Of a DNA stretch of 64,000 nucleotides, positions 50,665 to 63,060 are shown in pieces. The stretch's first letter is position 1, and each line of letters starts with the position of its first letter. The DNA comes from Rhynochetos jubatus (lineage: Eukaryota > Chordata > Aves > Eurypygiformes > Rhynochetidae). The notes beneath the pieces were generated by a model. It saw only the letters and a list, made by a program, of their open reading frames with translations. It was not told where the DNA came from and did not search any database. The DNA lies in the NCBI GenBank assembly GCA_027574665.1, contig CM050655.1, positions 6,758,001-6,822,000 on the forward strand. Direction: 5' to 3'. A program made the position numbers and the translations under genes.

Positions 50665-50864
50665 GCGACGCGCTGAAAACGAGGTGGCACGGGTGTGCTT
50701 GGAGCAGTGCCAGGCACGCTGCGGAACGCTGCCGTTCCCGGCGGCGTTCACCTCCTCCCGGCCCCAAGGGCTGGAGCGGTACCAAGCCGGCGGAGAAACA
50801 ACAGCGGCGTCTGCTCAGCGCTTTTTAATGCACGGTGGGAACGAGGCCGCCGCTTCCCGCCGCC

Positions 50865-50932
50865 GGCTGGTGCGGCCCACTGGCTGGTGCGGCCCACTGG
50901 CTGGTGCGGCCCACTGGCTGGTGCGGCCCGCT
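50865..50932 (+). repeat. 17-bp minisatellite, four units
   Basis: The unit GGCTGGTGCGGCCCACT is repeated four times head to tail (50865, 50882, 50899, 50916). The first three units are identical; the last has one change (CCCGCT for CCCACT). The near-identity implies recent expansion, and copy number is likely polymorphic. Each unit contains one CG. Because 17 is not a multiple of three, any reading frame through the array cycles through all three phases, so it is unlikely to be translated. Confidence 0.97.
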
Positions 50933-51080
50933 GCCCCCCACGCAGCGCTTCCTACGCACAGGCCGACCGGACGGAACCGAAACGTTGGCTGAAATTCATA
51001 CGCTGGTGAACTGTTCTCCTAAGACCATGGGTTAAAGACATCAACCGACCTTACCGAGTCACGGCACGTGGAGTTCGCAA

Positions 51081-54000
51081 GACCTAGACTGCAATCCAGA
51101 AGGAGCTCCCGGGCACATACTCCCGTAGTTACTCATGCTCTTTAAGCACTGCTGTAAAAGTGGCCAGCTGCTCGAACGCCACCTGTAGCAGCTGTAGGGG
51201 TTTCCTAACCTACTGCTTCCCCACTCGAAATTTTAACTTCTCCTGTTTGAAATTTTAGCCCCCCAAAAATCCCAAATAACTTGGAATTTAAGCAATTTAC
51301 GATCTCTTTAGCGCCTCTCACCCTTCCTGTATTCCCCGAGCCATCAGCCTCCTGCCGAAGCTATGGGATATTTATGTAGCCGCACCTGGACAGCCTGGCA
51401 ATACAGCTCCTGACAAGGGCTATCTCGGCACCTTAGAGGAACCAAGCAGAAAACATCAAGCATCTACCTTACTGCACAGAGCATCTGATTACACTGAGAC
51501 GGTAAACTAAGATAATTTTTGATCAACTATTGGATGATATGATCACAAGCAAAATATGGAATTTTTAGTCGCTGATAGTTTGAGTAAAAATCTCTGTAGA
51601 ACAGAGAAGGAAATGACTGAAAAAGAGTACTGAAATTTAATTCTTCCAGCTGGAAAAAAGAAGATCCCTAAATCCCTGAGGGAACAGTCAGTGGAGTCAA
51701 ACCATGTAAGACCTAAGTTACCCTGCCAACCTAGAGAAGCAACGAAACGGTGGCCTCACTGCAATTAATGGCCAACTATCTGCTGACTTGTAACCGGACA
51801 GTTTCCCTGGTCAAGTACTGGCAGCTCTTGTCCTGTTTGCAATTAGGAATACTAATGTCGAGTGAGGAATACCACTCCTGCATTTTTACAGCATGGGGCT
51901 TTAGTTGTGTGACTGCCTCTGGAAATGAACCTGTAAATACCTGCGTGATGCCGTACGGATGCCCCAGGCATTTGTTTCACACTGTACAGTATCTGGGTAG
52001 GCACTGACTGCACCGTCCCTCTGCCTGAAATCCTCTCCCAACAGCTCATTCTTCTCACTCATGCTCTGCTCAACACGGAGCACAGGTAATTACAGCACAA
52101 CTGGAGTCGTAATGAAGACTGTAATGCTATTTACAGACTTTACGACATTATCACATCCAATTTCCTTCCAATATTTCATGGCCATCAAGCAGTTAGTTTT
52201 ATTATGATAAAAATAAGAGAATGAGCCAGATCCCCACAAGGATCCAGAAAGGATTTAAGGTCTACAAAGGTTCTTCTGATAAAAAGGGGAAATCATTAAC
52301 TGCCTCCTCCCCTCGAATCCAAACGAGCAACCTCATGACCTCAGGATGCCTACATTCAAATGTTGCGGTCTCACTTTAAAGGCTTTGCACGTGTATTAAA
52401 AGCTCCCCAAACAGTTCTGCTCCCACCCATGCTCAATGCTTCCATCATCCTAAGAGCTGAGCAGCCCACCACTGACTATGGATGGCTAATAAATCAAGAG
52501 AGGGGTTATGCATTAGCAGTCCCTGGAGCAGGGAACTGACCCCCGTTCTTCTCTAACTAGCTGTGAGGAATCCTGCACTGTCTCAGGCTTTTACTCTAGC
52601 CAAACACAAATAAATAGATATTTTCTTTAAACAGATAATTTATTTGGCTCCAGCAAAGTGTGTAGAGACTTTTTCTTACTACAAACCAGTTTCCACCTCG
52701 GTGGTTCAGGCTTACTCCAGCAGGTCACTTGATATATACTGTGTGTCCCACAGAGCAAGGAAATGGAAGTCTGTTTTCAGCCTCGCTAAGTGATTTACTA
52801 CTCACATAGCTGTATAAAAGGGAGTTCAATAATCACTAATTCCTCATAATGTGCATTGTTCTACTCCTTAAAAAGAGTGAGGAAGGCCTTTGTGTTTGCA
52901 CATCATCTTTGTGCTGGAAGATTCACAGCTGCATCTATTCTTGTGGGCTGAACTAGGGCACTTAACAGAGAGAGCTCAAACCACCTCCCAGCCTCAGCTT
53001 CTTCCGTTTTGGCTAGGCCCCAGCAGCTCCACATTGAGCCCGCTCACCCTATGATGCTTTCTGTGCAGCTCCTGAGTTGTTCTGCACTGTACCCCTCTTC
53101 ACAGGGAACCAAAAGGTGTGCTATGGATCCTGTGTTTGATATTCCAAGGAGTAGGAGCCTAAAATTTAGACCCTGAAGTATCCCAGTTTGATTTTAGGAC
53201 TGAGTTCCGTTTTCCTTTCATTTCAGCTGAAGTATTGTCCTGGGGAAACATACTGTCTGAAGAGCTAAAGGGGAGAATGTTTCAGGTCTTCTCCTTGTCA
53301 ACTGGGATCATTACTAGTGCCTTTGTTATTCTCTGTATTGATTAATTAAGACTAATTTCCTATCTGTCCTATCTTGCTACGCAGAATTCTTGTACTACAG
53401 CAGGCAAACGTCTTTTTCAGATGCTTTATCATTTCAGGAAAAAATACAATCTACTCTATGCATCACGGAATTTCTTTCCTAACTACAGGTACAAAAATAC
53501 AGAAAAATTCATTAAGAGCAGAAGGTAATGCAAGCACAAAGGAAGGTGTTCCTGTGGAAGACTCAGGCTAAATGATTTCACGTATACTCAACCCTTGGCC
53601 TCTGAACACTCATTTATAGTGCTCTTTAGAACCAACTCAATTACATAGACAGAATAATACGATTTTATACCTGTAAGAAAAATCAATCCAAAGACACTAG
53701 TAAATCTTCTTTCAATTGCAATTTCTTGCTTATGGTTTCTATTACAGAGCCATTGTGAGGTAATTAAAAAACAAACAAACAACCAGAAACACCGGACTTG
53801 AAATTTTATATCAGAATTAACTACTAGATGTTATTTAAGATGTTTAAAATAACCAACTTCTGAGGATCACTTTGGAATGCTTTTACACATGCCAAGTACG
53901 CTTTTCTTTCTCCCATTAGAGAAACAACCTCTGCTGTTCACAAATTTTAGATGTTTGGGTGGTTACAGGGAGATGGAAGATAATTTCCAGGTAACCTCCA

Positions 54001-57000
54001 CAGAATGAAAGTTATTTTTGTTGTACTATTTAAACAACCAAGCCATATATTAATAATGTGCTTAAGTGCCAAAAACTGTTTGCCAGGAGTGCCATCTCCT
54101 CAGTAGAACTGAGCAATGACAGCTTCCGGAATTCTTGGGATACTTTCCAAAGGATGTGAAAATTAGTATTTTAAAGTAAGTCTGCCGCGAATCATCACCT
54201 CTGATTATGAGATCAGTCACAAGGTACACCGAAACAGACTGCATTATAATTTATAACTTCTGCAAACCTTGTTTTCAACACACTGAAGAGCAAACCTTGA
54301 AAACAAGCACTTCTGCAAAATCCCCAAATACAGGGAGTCTCTTTTGGTGCTGGGGAAAGTAGCCTGATGATCCTTCAGTACCAGCCCCAGGAAGATCCCC
54401 CCAGCGCAGAGAACAGAAATGAGGAAGGCAGGCTTTGATGCCTAGTCCCGGCTGCAGTGTTTGTATGCTGTTCTGCTGGTTACCCCCATGAGGAGGCAGA
54501 CCCAGAACCTGCAACATGCTGGAGCATTTACACAAGTATAACTTGCACAAATATCATTTAGAAATCCCCTCATATCCATGGATTATCTTATTAGTCATTT
54601 CTTACTCATCCTTTACTACTGCTTTATAGTTCTGAATCTCTCCTAGAGATCTAAACCAGATCTTTACACCTTTGAAATGAAACAGACACTGATGTCAGGA
54701 AATAGCTCCAGAGACAGGGTTAGATCCTTTAGCTGGAATAAATCAACACGTCTTTTAACTTTAACAAAACTATATATGTATTTACATCTGTTAAGACACT
54801 ACTGCAGAACCCTTTCTGCACCCTTTTCCAGTGTTTTCCCTTTTCAAAGTACTAAATGTTCCTTTTTTTGAACAGGTATACAAACTAACTCACTCTACAT
54901 GATGCCTGCCTTGCCACCAAGCTGGCAGTTCATGCCTTTTCCTTCACAGCCAGAAACCAGACCTCATGAATACTTTCACAACCAACTCTCGCCGTTTTAT
55001 CCCAGCTGACTGACAGCAGAGATATGAGCAATTGGGGAAGATGGAGTAGAGGGTCTTGCAAGAAACAGTGAGGTGACAGGATTCTGGAATACAGGGGGAA
55101 GATGGGATGTATACAAGCCCTGGCATGAACTATATAGGGACCCTTAGCCCATGTTTTATTTCTATTCTGCTTTGGACACCGCTCAAAGGACTTTAAATGT
55201 TCACTAAGACCATAAAGTAAGTGTGCTAACCACCAGGCTGACAAAACCTATTGCGGTGTCCCAGTCCCAATGCAAGTAACTCTCCCCCTCCCTCACAAAG
55301 TTTGTATTTCAATTAACTTCTTCCCATTGCTATTACTTATACCTCCTCAAACCACTTTCTGTAATTTCTCCTGTCAGCTTAATGCTGATGCTTTTAAAAT
55401 ACCTGTAGACATTGCATAGATGTGCCATGTAACAGACCTCCTACCCCAAAACATCTCCATTTAGATTTGTCATTTCTCCAAAATATTGCATATGAGTATG
55501 TCTGCCAAGCTTTATTGCTTCTGGCTAGATGCTGAAGTGCTGGTGCTCAGGAACAGTTTCCTCTGAAGCCTAACGGGAGCTTTTCCTGTGTAAGAAATTC
55601 TTAACCAGGCCATTTGTGAATTAAAATGGCCAATAGTACACCTTTTAAATTCCCACTTATAATAATTGCTTGTTGCTACTAGCCCAGCAGAAATCAATAC
55701 TGTAACAACTAATTTAATTTGTATTGAAGTAAAAACTGCCCTTCATTTGGCTGTAATAAAAATCCAAGTGATGGAAAAAACCCCAGTCCTCTGGATAGAC
55801 CACATTTCTTTCCATCAGAATGTTCCAGATCTGAATTCTGACCGCCAGCTATGTGATCATGTAATGAAAGCCACTGCATATTGCAGGCTCATTTAGCCTT
55901 GCTTAATAGTCCCCTCATTACTGCTGCCTTTGCAACAGACACAGATTTTGCCTAATGCACAAAGAAAATGGTGTCTTAAAGGTAACACGAGTCTACAGGC
56001 CAAAACTGCCACAGAACCACACTCTTAACTAGGTGACACTGCCTCTAGGGGTACTTCAGGCGCATTATGCAAAAGGGAGGTGGGAAGTTCCTTTCCAGGT
56101 AAGGAAGGTTCTCAGGAGCACAACGCTCCTGACAAACATTTTCAGGAACAAACACCACTTTCACTAATGTCATAAAAGCCTTTGCCAGGCTTAAGAATAA
56201 AAGGCTGTGGATGTGGCTCTATTGTCTAAGGATTTATCTTCAAAGAGCTGAAATGCTGATACTCGCAGCAGAACATCAAAACAGCAACCCCTGAGGTTGC
56301 TGCAGCCAGTGGAAATGTAATCAGCAGTCTCCAAGCACCATGTATTTCGGTTATACAGTAGGTCTTTACCACATTACTTGGTGCGGGAAATGTTCCAGCT
56401 TTGAGAGGGGACAAAATAACGACCACATCATTCCCAGTTGGCAGCAGCTTGTTTTCAAGAAACCCATACAAGAAGCCCCCTATTAATTGGTTTGAGGCGT
56501 GAGCATCCATAAATGGTAGAATTTCTTTTTCAAATAATATGCATGAGACATTCTACTTTTCTTAGGTCGACACCAGCATCACTTTGTCTTTAAAATGGAA
56601 ATAACATTCTTAGAGTTATTTAAAGTATACATTTTGGGAACAAAACCACAAACAGTTCCTAGGGAGACAGTAGGGTAAGAAACAGGATTGCTACTGTGAG
56701 GCTAATAAGTCACATTCACATTTATTTCACAGCCCTTTCATTTCTGTCTCTAAGGGAAAAATGTATTCCAATATAGAGTTATGAGCATGTGCTTTTAATA
56801 GATCTTAATCCCTCAGAACTGTTGGGATGGAGCTTTACGCATGATGAGGCATTGTCAGAGAGAAGGTGGTGAGGAGAAAGTTTGACTGAGGGCAGCCTGT
56901 GAATCTGAGCTGCACGGTGACCCTGTCCAGCAAAGAAAATCACAGTTTTACTTCCTTCTGTAATATCTAAACCTACACCAACTGTATGAGAATAGGACAT

Positions 57001-57812
57001 GTTCCTTTCCCATTCCACTACTGAGGAGTCCTCAACCTCTGGGGTGTATCCTCCGAAGCATGTTAGGCACACGTGTCTATGGGCAGTATTTGAACAGGAA
57101 AGGGATGCCTGTGTCCCTTAAGGCACTTTCATGATTCTCAGTCGTAAAAAGTTAGGTCTTTAATCATTCTCAGCTCCTTTCTATCTTTCCCCAGTTTTCT
57201 AACTTCTGTGCTAAAGGGCTGTGATGTCAGCAGATGAAAGGTGCTTATAGGACAGGTACCACAAAGATGGTAGGTAACCAGAGTGGAAGTCCACCAGTCA
57301 CACTAACTCCCTGACAAATTAATTACCCTTTACAGTGGAGAACAGCAGAAAAGCAAACTCATTCTGTAATGTAATCTTTTCTTTCCCTGTAGTCAGGCAG
57401 GTTACATAAGCCAGTTACGAAACAGTGCCAGGAACTGGGATTTTCCATGGAGTTTAGCAGAGTTAAGTGAGTAAAAAGTGGATTTTGATCTTGAAAAAAA
57501 AGCCCACATTTCATTCATATTTTTTCCATTTGTCTCGATTCTTGTTCATTACCGAGCTCCCCAAATTAATTAATCTGTAAACTTGTAGCAATGGTGAGGA
57601 ATCAGCTCAGTAAAAATCTCCTCGGAACTGCAGAGAAATTCCCAGTCACCTGCTGTGTAAATCTGTGCCTGTATTTCTGTACGTGAAACTAAAAATATTG
57701 CGTATAATTCCATTTTACTCCCTCAGTGCCTTCATAGTCTGCAGTCACAAAAAGCAGGGATTATGTATTCTATCCCTTTGCCAGCTGCCTACATTTATTT
57801 AAATAATTCTGA
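51081..57812. other. Non-coding stretch beyond the CpG island, no gene recognised
   Basis: GC content falls back to background by about 51.2 kb. A reasonable acceptor (TTTTCCTTTCATTTCAG) at about 53227 is followed by a 36-codon open frame without a recognisable product. An (AAAC)n-like run lies at about 53768-53782. All open frames are of chance length. No exons of a rightward transcript from the island could be supported. Confidence 0.5.
56112..56132. other. Perfect 8-bp hairpin
   Basis: TCAGGAGC and GCTCCTGA are separated by ACAAC, so transcripts of either strand could form an 8-bp stem with a 5-base loop. No RNA family is recognised. It may be chance. Confidence 0.3.
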
Positions 57813-57973
57813 CACATCTGTGTCTAATGTGTTTTTAAGTAGCTCCAACAGCAGAGATTGTACAGCTTTTCCAGGCAGCCTGTTTTCATGCTTTCTGTTA
57901 CAAAGAGTTTCTAACAAATAACTTGAAATTAATTTTTTTCCCTGAAATTCAGGCTCATTGCTTTTTATCCATT
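57813..57973 (-). mobile_element. Old CR1-type LINE fragment, inverted
   Basis: The + strand order TCTAATGTGTTTTTAAGTAG, CTCCAACAGCAGAGATTG, CCAGGCAGCCTGTTTTCATG, then a T-rich stretch and CAGGCTCATTGCTTTTTATC follows the reverse complement of the CR1 3' untranslated part. There the consensus has features like GGCAGCCTGTTCCAGTGCTT and AAGCCCATTGCTT. It is much diverged, so it is an old insertion on the minus strand. The 63-codon minus-strand open frame inside it is not a gene. Confidence 0.6.
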
Positions 57974-58162
57974 TAATCACGGACAAAGAAAATAGATTAA
58001 ATTACATGAAATTATGACACAGGTTATTCATCCCAGACCTTCCCTGGTGCATTTCACTCTCTGCTGCGACTTTTTGTCTTGGAATTGTCAATGCTCACCA
58101 CATGTTTTCTGTACAACACAGATTTTAACATGGTAATACGCAACTTCAGATGTGAAAATCCC

Positions 58163-58195
58163 GGTCCCATCTTTGGTCCCATCTTTGGTCCCATC
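58163..58195 (+). repeat. 12-bp tandem repeat, 2.75 units
   Basis: The unit GGTCCCATCTTT occurs at 58163 and 58175 and partially (GGTCCCATC) at 58187, with perfect identity. It borders directly on a small CpG-dense patch. Confidence 0.9.
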
Positions 58196-58266
58196 GTGTG
58201 CCTCGATCCATCACATATACCTCCCGGCACGTGACACACCACGACCGCGTCACGCGCTGGACGTGA
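58190..58266. other. Small dense CpG cluster in AT-rich DNA
   Basis: About ten CG dinucleotides occur in some 75 bp, including a CACGTG E-box core at about 58228 and GACCGCGTCACGCGC at about 58243-58257. Background DNA on both sides is CpG-poor. It is too short for a standard CpG island. It could be a small regulatory element or the remnant of an inserted CpG-rich sequence; no repeat family is recognised. Confidence 0.4.
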
Positions 58267-61200
58267 AGATATACCTGAGGGCTGCACATTTAATGAATAT
58301 GAAGTGAAGCACATTTAATCTGGGCAGGGGCTGTCGACAGAACTGCACTTCACAAGATATTCCATAACGTCACAGAAGCAAGTTTTCCCTTAACACTGTT
58401 GTATAATTAGTCTTAGTTTTAGTATAACAAATATTGAACACATTAAATGACATATATTGTAAAAGCTGATGAATATGCAAATAAGAGTGTTCAGTCAAGC
58501 TGAATTCCAGCTCTTACAAAAGCACTGTAAGCCAGGATAGTTAACAGCAGCCTGTAATGCTAAAATTCTTGCGGTTTTGTATTATTTGGAGTCCATTTGT
58601 AACTATTCAACATTGCTCCAAAATGTGAGGATATTGTATCAAACCTTCCTAAGTCATAAACCTGTCCCAGAGTGACTTTAAAAACTCAGGCACAATTACT
58701 CAGGCATTTATAACTTAGCTGAGGAAAAAAACGGTTGCCTCCACCCTCGCATCTCAAAGATAAAAAAAAGCTGACTTCACATGAAATGCCTTCTTGCTCT
58801 TACCTTGTTTAACAAAGACTTGAAAGAAGCTTGTCCTTTCTGTCACAGCCAACTTTCTTCCACCTCCTGGACTAGGACAGTGTCAACATATCTCTGTTAG
58901 GACAGAACAAAGAGCAAATACACGGACTGGACAAAAAGCTCAGAAGACTATCTGAAGGCTCCAGTTAAATAGGCAGGAAGAGTACAAGTGTCATTAAAAA
59001 TCCTTAGCAGGGCTGGCTTGCACACTCCATAGGCAGAAAAAGGGACTATTATGAGGAGTCTGCCAACAAGGATTCACTGTGGGGCAGGATGGAAAGATGG
59101 CGCAGAAGGAATCTAAAGTTTGCAGGAGACAGGCAGAGCATTCTCTATTCGCTGGACAAATTCCCTTCACAGCTTGTAATTTAACCCCACTTTCACCCTC
59201 TGTGACAGCAATTATCTGTGAAACCTAAGAGTAACGTGTCCTCAGTCCTCCTGGATTTGCTGCCGGTAAGGAGTAATCCCCAGCAGCAGCATCTCAGCAA
59301 TACGGACAGCACAGGCCGGCAAGGGACAGACACAGGTCCTCACTGTGTGCAGTGCCGGGGCCCTGAGGGTCTGAAAGTCTGACGTGGTGTTATTTTTTCA
59401 GTTTGATCTTGAAAAAGTTATGAGAAACCTTTCAAATACAGTAAAAAAGTTATTAAAGTTACAATATAAAACTCTAACCCAGTAGGAACTGTTAAGACTA
59501 AGGCTGCCTTTAAAATCTGCATCTATTACAAGAGTGTAGCCAGTGTAAGATTACACCCTTACTGGGATAACGTATCGTGACATCTCTGCACTATCTGCTG
59601 TCGTAAATCGTGGCTGATAGCCATTCATCTTGCGTGAGCGTTTTCAAACAGCTACAGCGAAAGAACAATCTGGAAAATGTAGTTCTGGGTACTATAGAAG
59701 TCTGTGAGGAAATTAATCGTTTGTCTTCAGAGCAGAGTTTGAAGCGTGCACTGCAGTCGGCAGCACGGCGTCAGCTGGGGGAGGAGGGAAGGGATTTCCC
59801 CGAGCGTGGGGTGAGACACATGCCTTGGGCAAAAATAATGAATCATGATGAGGCTGAGTGTTGTATAAGGGGCTAAATTAAGAGTTACTGTAATTATAGA
59901 AGTTTCTAGCTTTTGAATATTTGACTTGCAGTCTAAGTAACACTGCTTTTCTGTATAGGTGTGTGAAAGCGGACTGAGCAAGAGTTTTGTTTAGCCATGT
60001 TTGCTAGTCTTACTTATTAGTTATGAGTAACTGCAGAAAAGAATTTCTGTTTGTAACATGTAAAAAAATTGGCTAAGCCATCACAGAGCGTTTTCAGCCT
60101 CTTACATGGCTCCAATGACTTCTCACAAACGAGGTACTACAGTGTACTTCAACCGCAGTTTTGGCTGTGCACACTATTTGGTAAATATTTGTTAACAGCT
60201 GCTACTGTGTAGCGCTTGGAATCTGTTTACAAACAAACTACTTACAGGGAAACTGACTACCTTGGGAGATTCCCTTCCAAAGAGTATTCTGGGAAGATCT
60301 AGCCAGTATACGCATAGCTGTAACAGTCACTGAACAAGTCCCACAGACGGAGACACTGGACAGGAGCAGTGTAGGAAGCAGAGAAGGGTCACTGGGAGGA
60401 AAGAGGAAGAAACGTGCAAGGCAGCAAAGCCCAGTGTGTTCCAAGAGCCTTTTTTATGGCTACCAGTTCTAATACCAGGGATCAAATAGCTGCAACAGAA
60501 GGTTGATTTGAGTCATGTTTACTTCAACAGGACATTATTTTAGCTGTGTTTTGACACCAAAATGGTTTACATTAATAAACAAATTCTACTAAACGGATTG
60601 ACAGGACTCTCTGTGGTGTCTTCATGCTACCAGCTTCACCTTTTTTGGTTCTCAGAGTACTCATTAGCAGCTGCACATAGCAATTATTACTGAAACAGTG
60701 TATGAAACTGCTAGACAGTGTGAAAAACTGTTTTGAATTATTTGATTGGGCTTTATGGATCAGCTTTTATATAAACTGCAATAAATTGTCCAGTCAATGT
60801 GATCCACGTCCACTGTACAGAAAGGGGAAAGTATGAAGTGGTTTTATTGCAATACACTTTATTGCTCCTGTATTTGAATTTTACAGGAGGCTCAGCAGAA
60901 AGAGTTGAAAGCAAAGTATTCTGCAGTCAAAACACACTCCTTTAAACACTAGTGATCCTTTAAACCATACGTGTCCAATTTTCCAAAGCCAAGTAATCAC
61001 TTAATCCCCTCCTCTGTACCAGTTTAGCACATGCTGTCTAATACCACCCTGTTGTTTGCACAAATGAATACGAATGAAGAACACTAGCTGTATCCATTAC
61101 AACTTCTGGGTTGTAAAGATTTATACACAAGCAGCACCAGTGGGAAATTCCATTGTTCCACAAAGTGCAAACTGAAATAAATCATAAGCTTCAACATATG

Positions 61201-62989
61201 GAAGCAAACATAATTCGTGTTACAGGAATAAAGTCTCGGAATTAGATTATAATCCACAAAAGATTTGTTCTACCCTGATTCACAGGAGAATGGTATACAG
61301 TGTACTTATGCTGTACTCTACGAGACTCAGACAAAGCCAGGAAGTCTCTGCTCCATTCTGGTTTTAGCACTGCCGAAAATAAAGACTTTGAAGTCAGACC
61401 TCAGAGGATACTCGTTTATCAAAACCAGACAGATGTTTATGATTAGTCCTTGTCTGTGCATCAACAGCTTTTTTTATTTTTTTAAGCAATAAAAAGCCAA
61501 AATCTCCACCATTCCAATAAATACTTGTCTAACGGCTGCACCTGCACAGGTGGCAATTAATTTGGAGAAGAGCTGGTGCCTATTCTTAAAGAACCACAAT
61601 ATCCCAGTGACCTGCCAAAACAGTCATCGGTTATCTGATTACCGTAAACCCAGGAGAGACTACTGAGAAGCTGATGCCCAGGTACCGTACAGCACACACA
61701 AGTATCTGAAACAATGGAAGGAAAGCAGAACTAAGTACAACCCATGCCTCGCAAGCCTCAGAAAAATTTCAAAGTACGTGGAAGCTCCCACTGAGAAAAT
61801 TAGAAAGTGCATCATCAAGATGATGCTGAAAATCAGCTCGGTGAAAAAGGAGGGAAAGGTATTTTATGGAGTTGTAGTATAAAAAATAACGAGGAACTGA
61901 GCCAGATATGATGAAAATAGATCTTTGTGACTTTTTGAATACTATGTTACATTACGTGCTTACATTACACGCTTCTTCCCATCTGCAGACGCAGTGTCAT
62001 TTCACGATGGGGCTGGTGCCTTGGCAAACTCCATCCCTGGTTTTCAGTGCATTAATGGGTTTCTGTTCTTACATGTCTAGTAACTGCAGTAAATGAGTGT
62101 TTAGAAAAGCTTTGAGTAGTATTTTAGAGCAACAGGCATGGTTATTTAAGACTAATGATCTTGTGTTGATTTCAGTTTGATCCCCTGTCACTTTTATGAG
62201 TTAATATTAATATTATTGTGCTTTATTGCCATCTTGTCTGTGAGTTCTGGATGTCTCGAGGCCTTGTTACATCAAGCAGCAGAAGCATATGGTGGAAAGG
62301 TAGTCTCTACTACACAGATTTACTGTAGCAAGTCAGATGCTATGGAGTATCACATATAATACCATACGCTGAGTTCAGCTACTTTAAGAGAATACTCCAA
62401 AACCCAACAACCCAAACCCAAGAATAACTGGAGTTCAAAAATTAGAAAGAGTAAAAAATTAAACAACGGATGAAAACATTTCAAAGAATAGGAATTCACA
62501 TGTAGGGAGTCTGGTTAGCTATTAGAGGAATTAAAAAGACACAAGTTTCTCTGCTCAAGAGCAGATGAAAAGCAATGAATAATTCATAGCTGAAAGCAAA
62601 GGTGTTTCTAATCTTATCAGCAATGGAAATACCCTTTTGGTTATCATAACTTATTTACAAGTACAGCACTGTGGAAATAGCAAAGATGCCTACATGCAAA
62701 AAATATTTTTTTAACAGAACAGGTGGGAAACAGCACTATTAGAAAGCCTGTTTGGTTTTTTTTTTCTCACGGCTACAAATATAAAAATTTAATGGTAGCA
62801 CATACACAAGAAAAACTAAGCAAAAGTAAAACCATAACTCAGTAGTGTGGATGCGAAAAATAAAAAAGGAATGTTATCTTGTCTTTTTTCCTGTCACAAA
62901 TCAAATGGGAAAAAAATTCTTCCTGATTTCACTCAACTTGAAGCCTTGTTTGGGTTTTTGTTGATGATGTTCTGTCACTGATGTTGAAC

Positions 62990-63060
62990 AACTCCCAGTG
63001 CTGCAATATTCACCATTCACTCCAATGAAGTAAACGGGACTGAGCAAGCACAGAACCACG
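62990..63060. repeat. Possible fossil amniote repeat
   Basis: The text ACTCCAATGAAGTAAACGGG followed by ACTGAGCAAGCACAG resembles a motif (ACTCCAATGAAGTCAATGGG then ACTG) that I recall from ancient repeats common in reptile and bird genomes, the same broad group as the 44835 palindrome. The match is by memory and the copy is diverged. Confidence 0.3.

Larger units (their letters stand above)
50000..51080. promoter_or_regulatory. CpG island, probable promoter with first exon
   Basis: About 1 kb is strongly GC-rich, with dense CG dinucleotides (densest 50330-50980), in sharp contrast to CpG-depleted flanks. Such islands in birds usually mark promoters. No TATA box is evident. Two CCGGAAG ETS-type motifs, a GCGGGAAA E2F-like site (50509-50516) and several CCCGCCCC-type GC boxes fit a TATA-less housekeeping-type promoter. 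Open frames on both strands (up to 176 codons) are expected here because GC-rich DNA lacks stops. Several start at GTG or TTG, and none is recognisable. The best splice signals on the island are minus-strand donors at 50319 and about 50338, favouring leftward transcription, but the direction is not proven. Confidence 0.8.

Noticed and set aside
50462-50992. 176-codon and overlapping 173-, 149- and 124-codon frames on both strands of the CpG island
   Set aside because: GC-rich DNA has few stops. The 176-codon frame starts at GTG and the 149-codon minus frame at TTG. The products are Arg/Pro/Gly-rich without domains, and the 176-codon frame runs through the 17-bp minisatellite.
59610-59876. 88-codon open frame (+) with somewhat raised CpG
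   Set aside because: No recognisable domain or flanking splice signals; within chance length.
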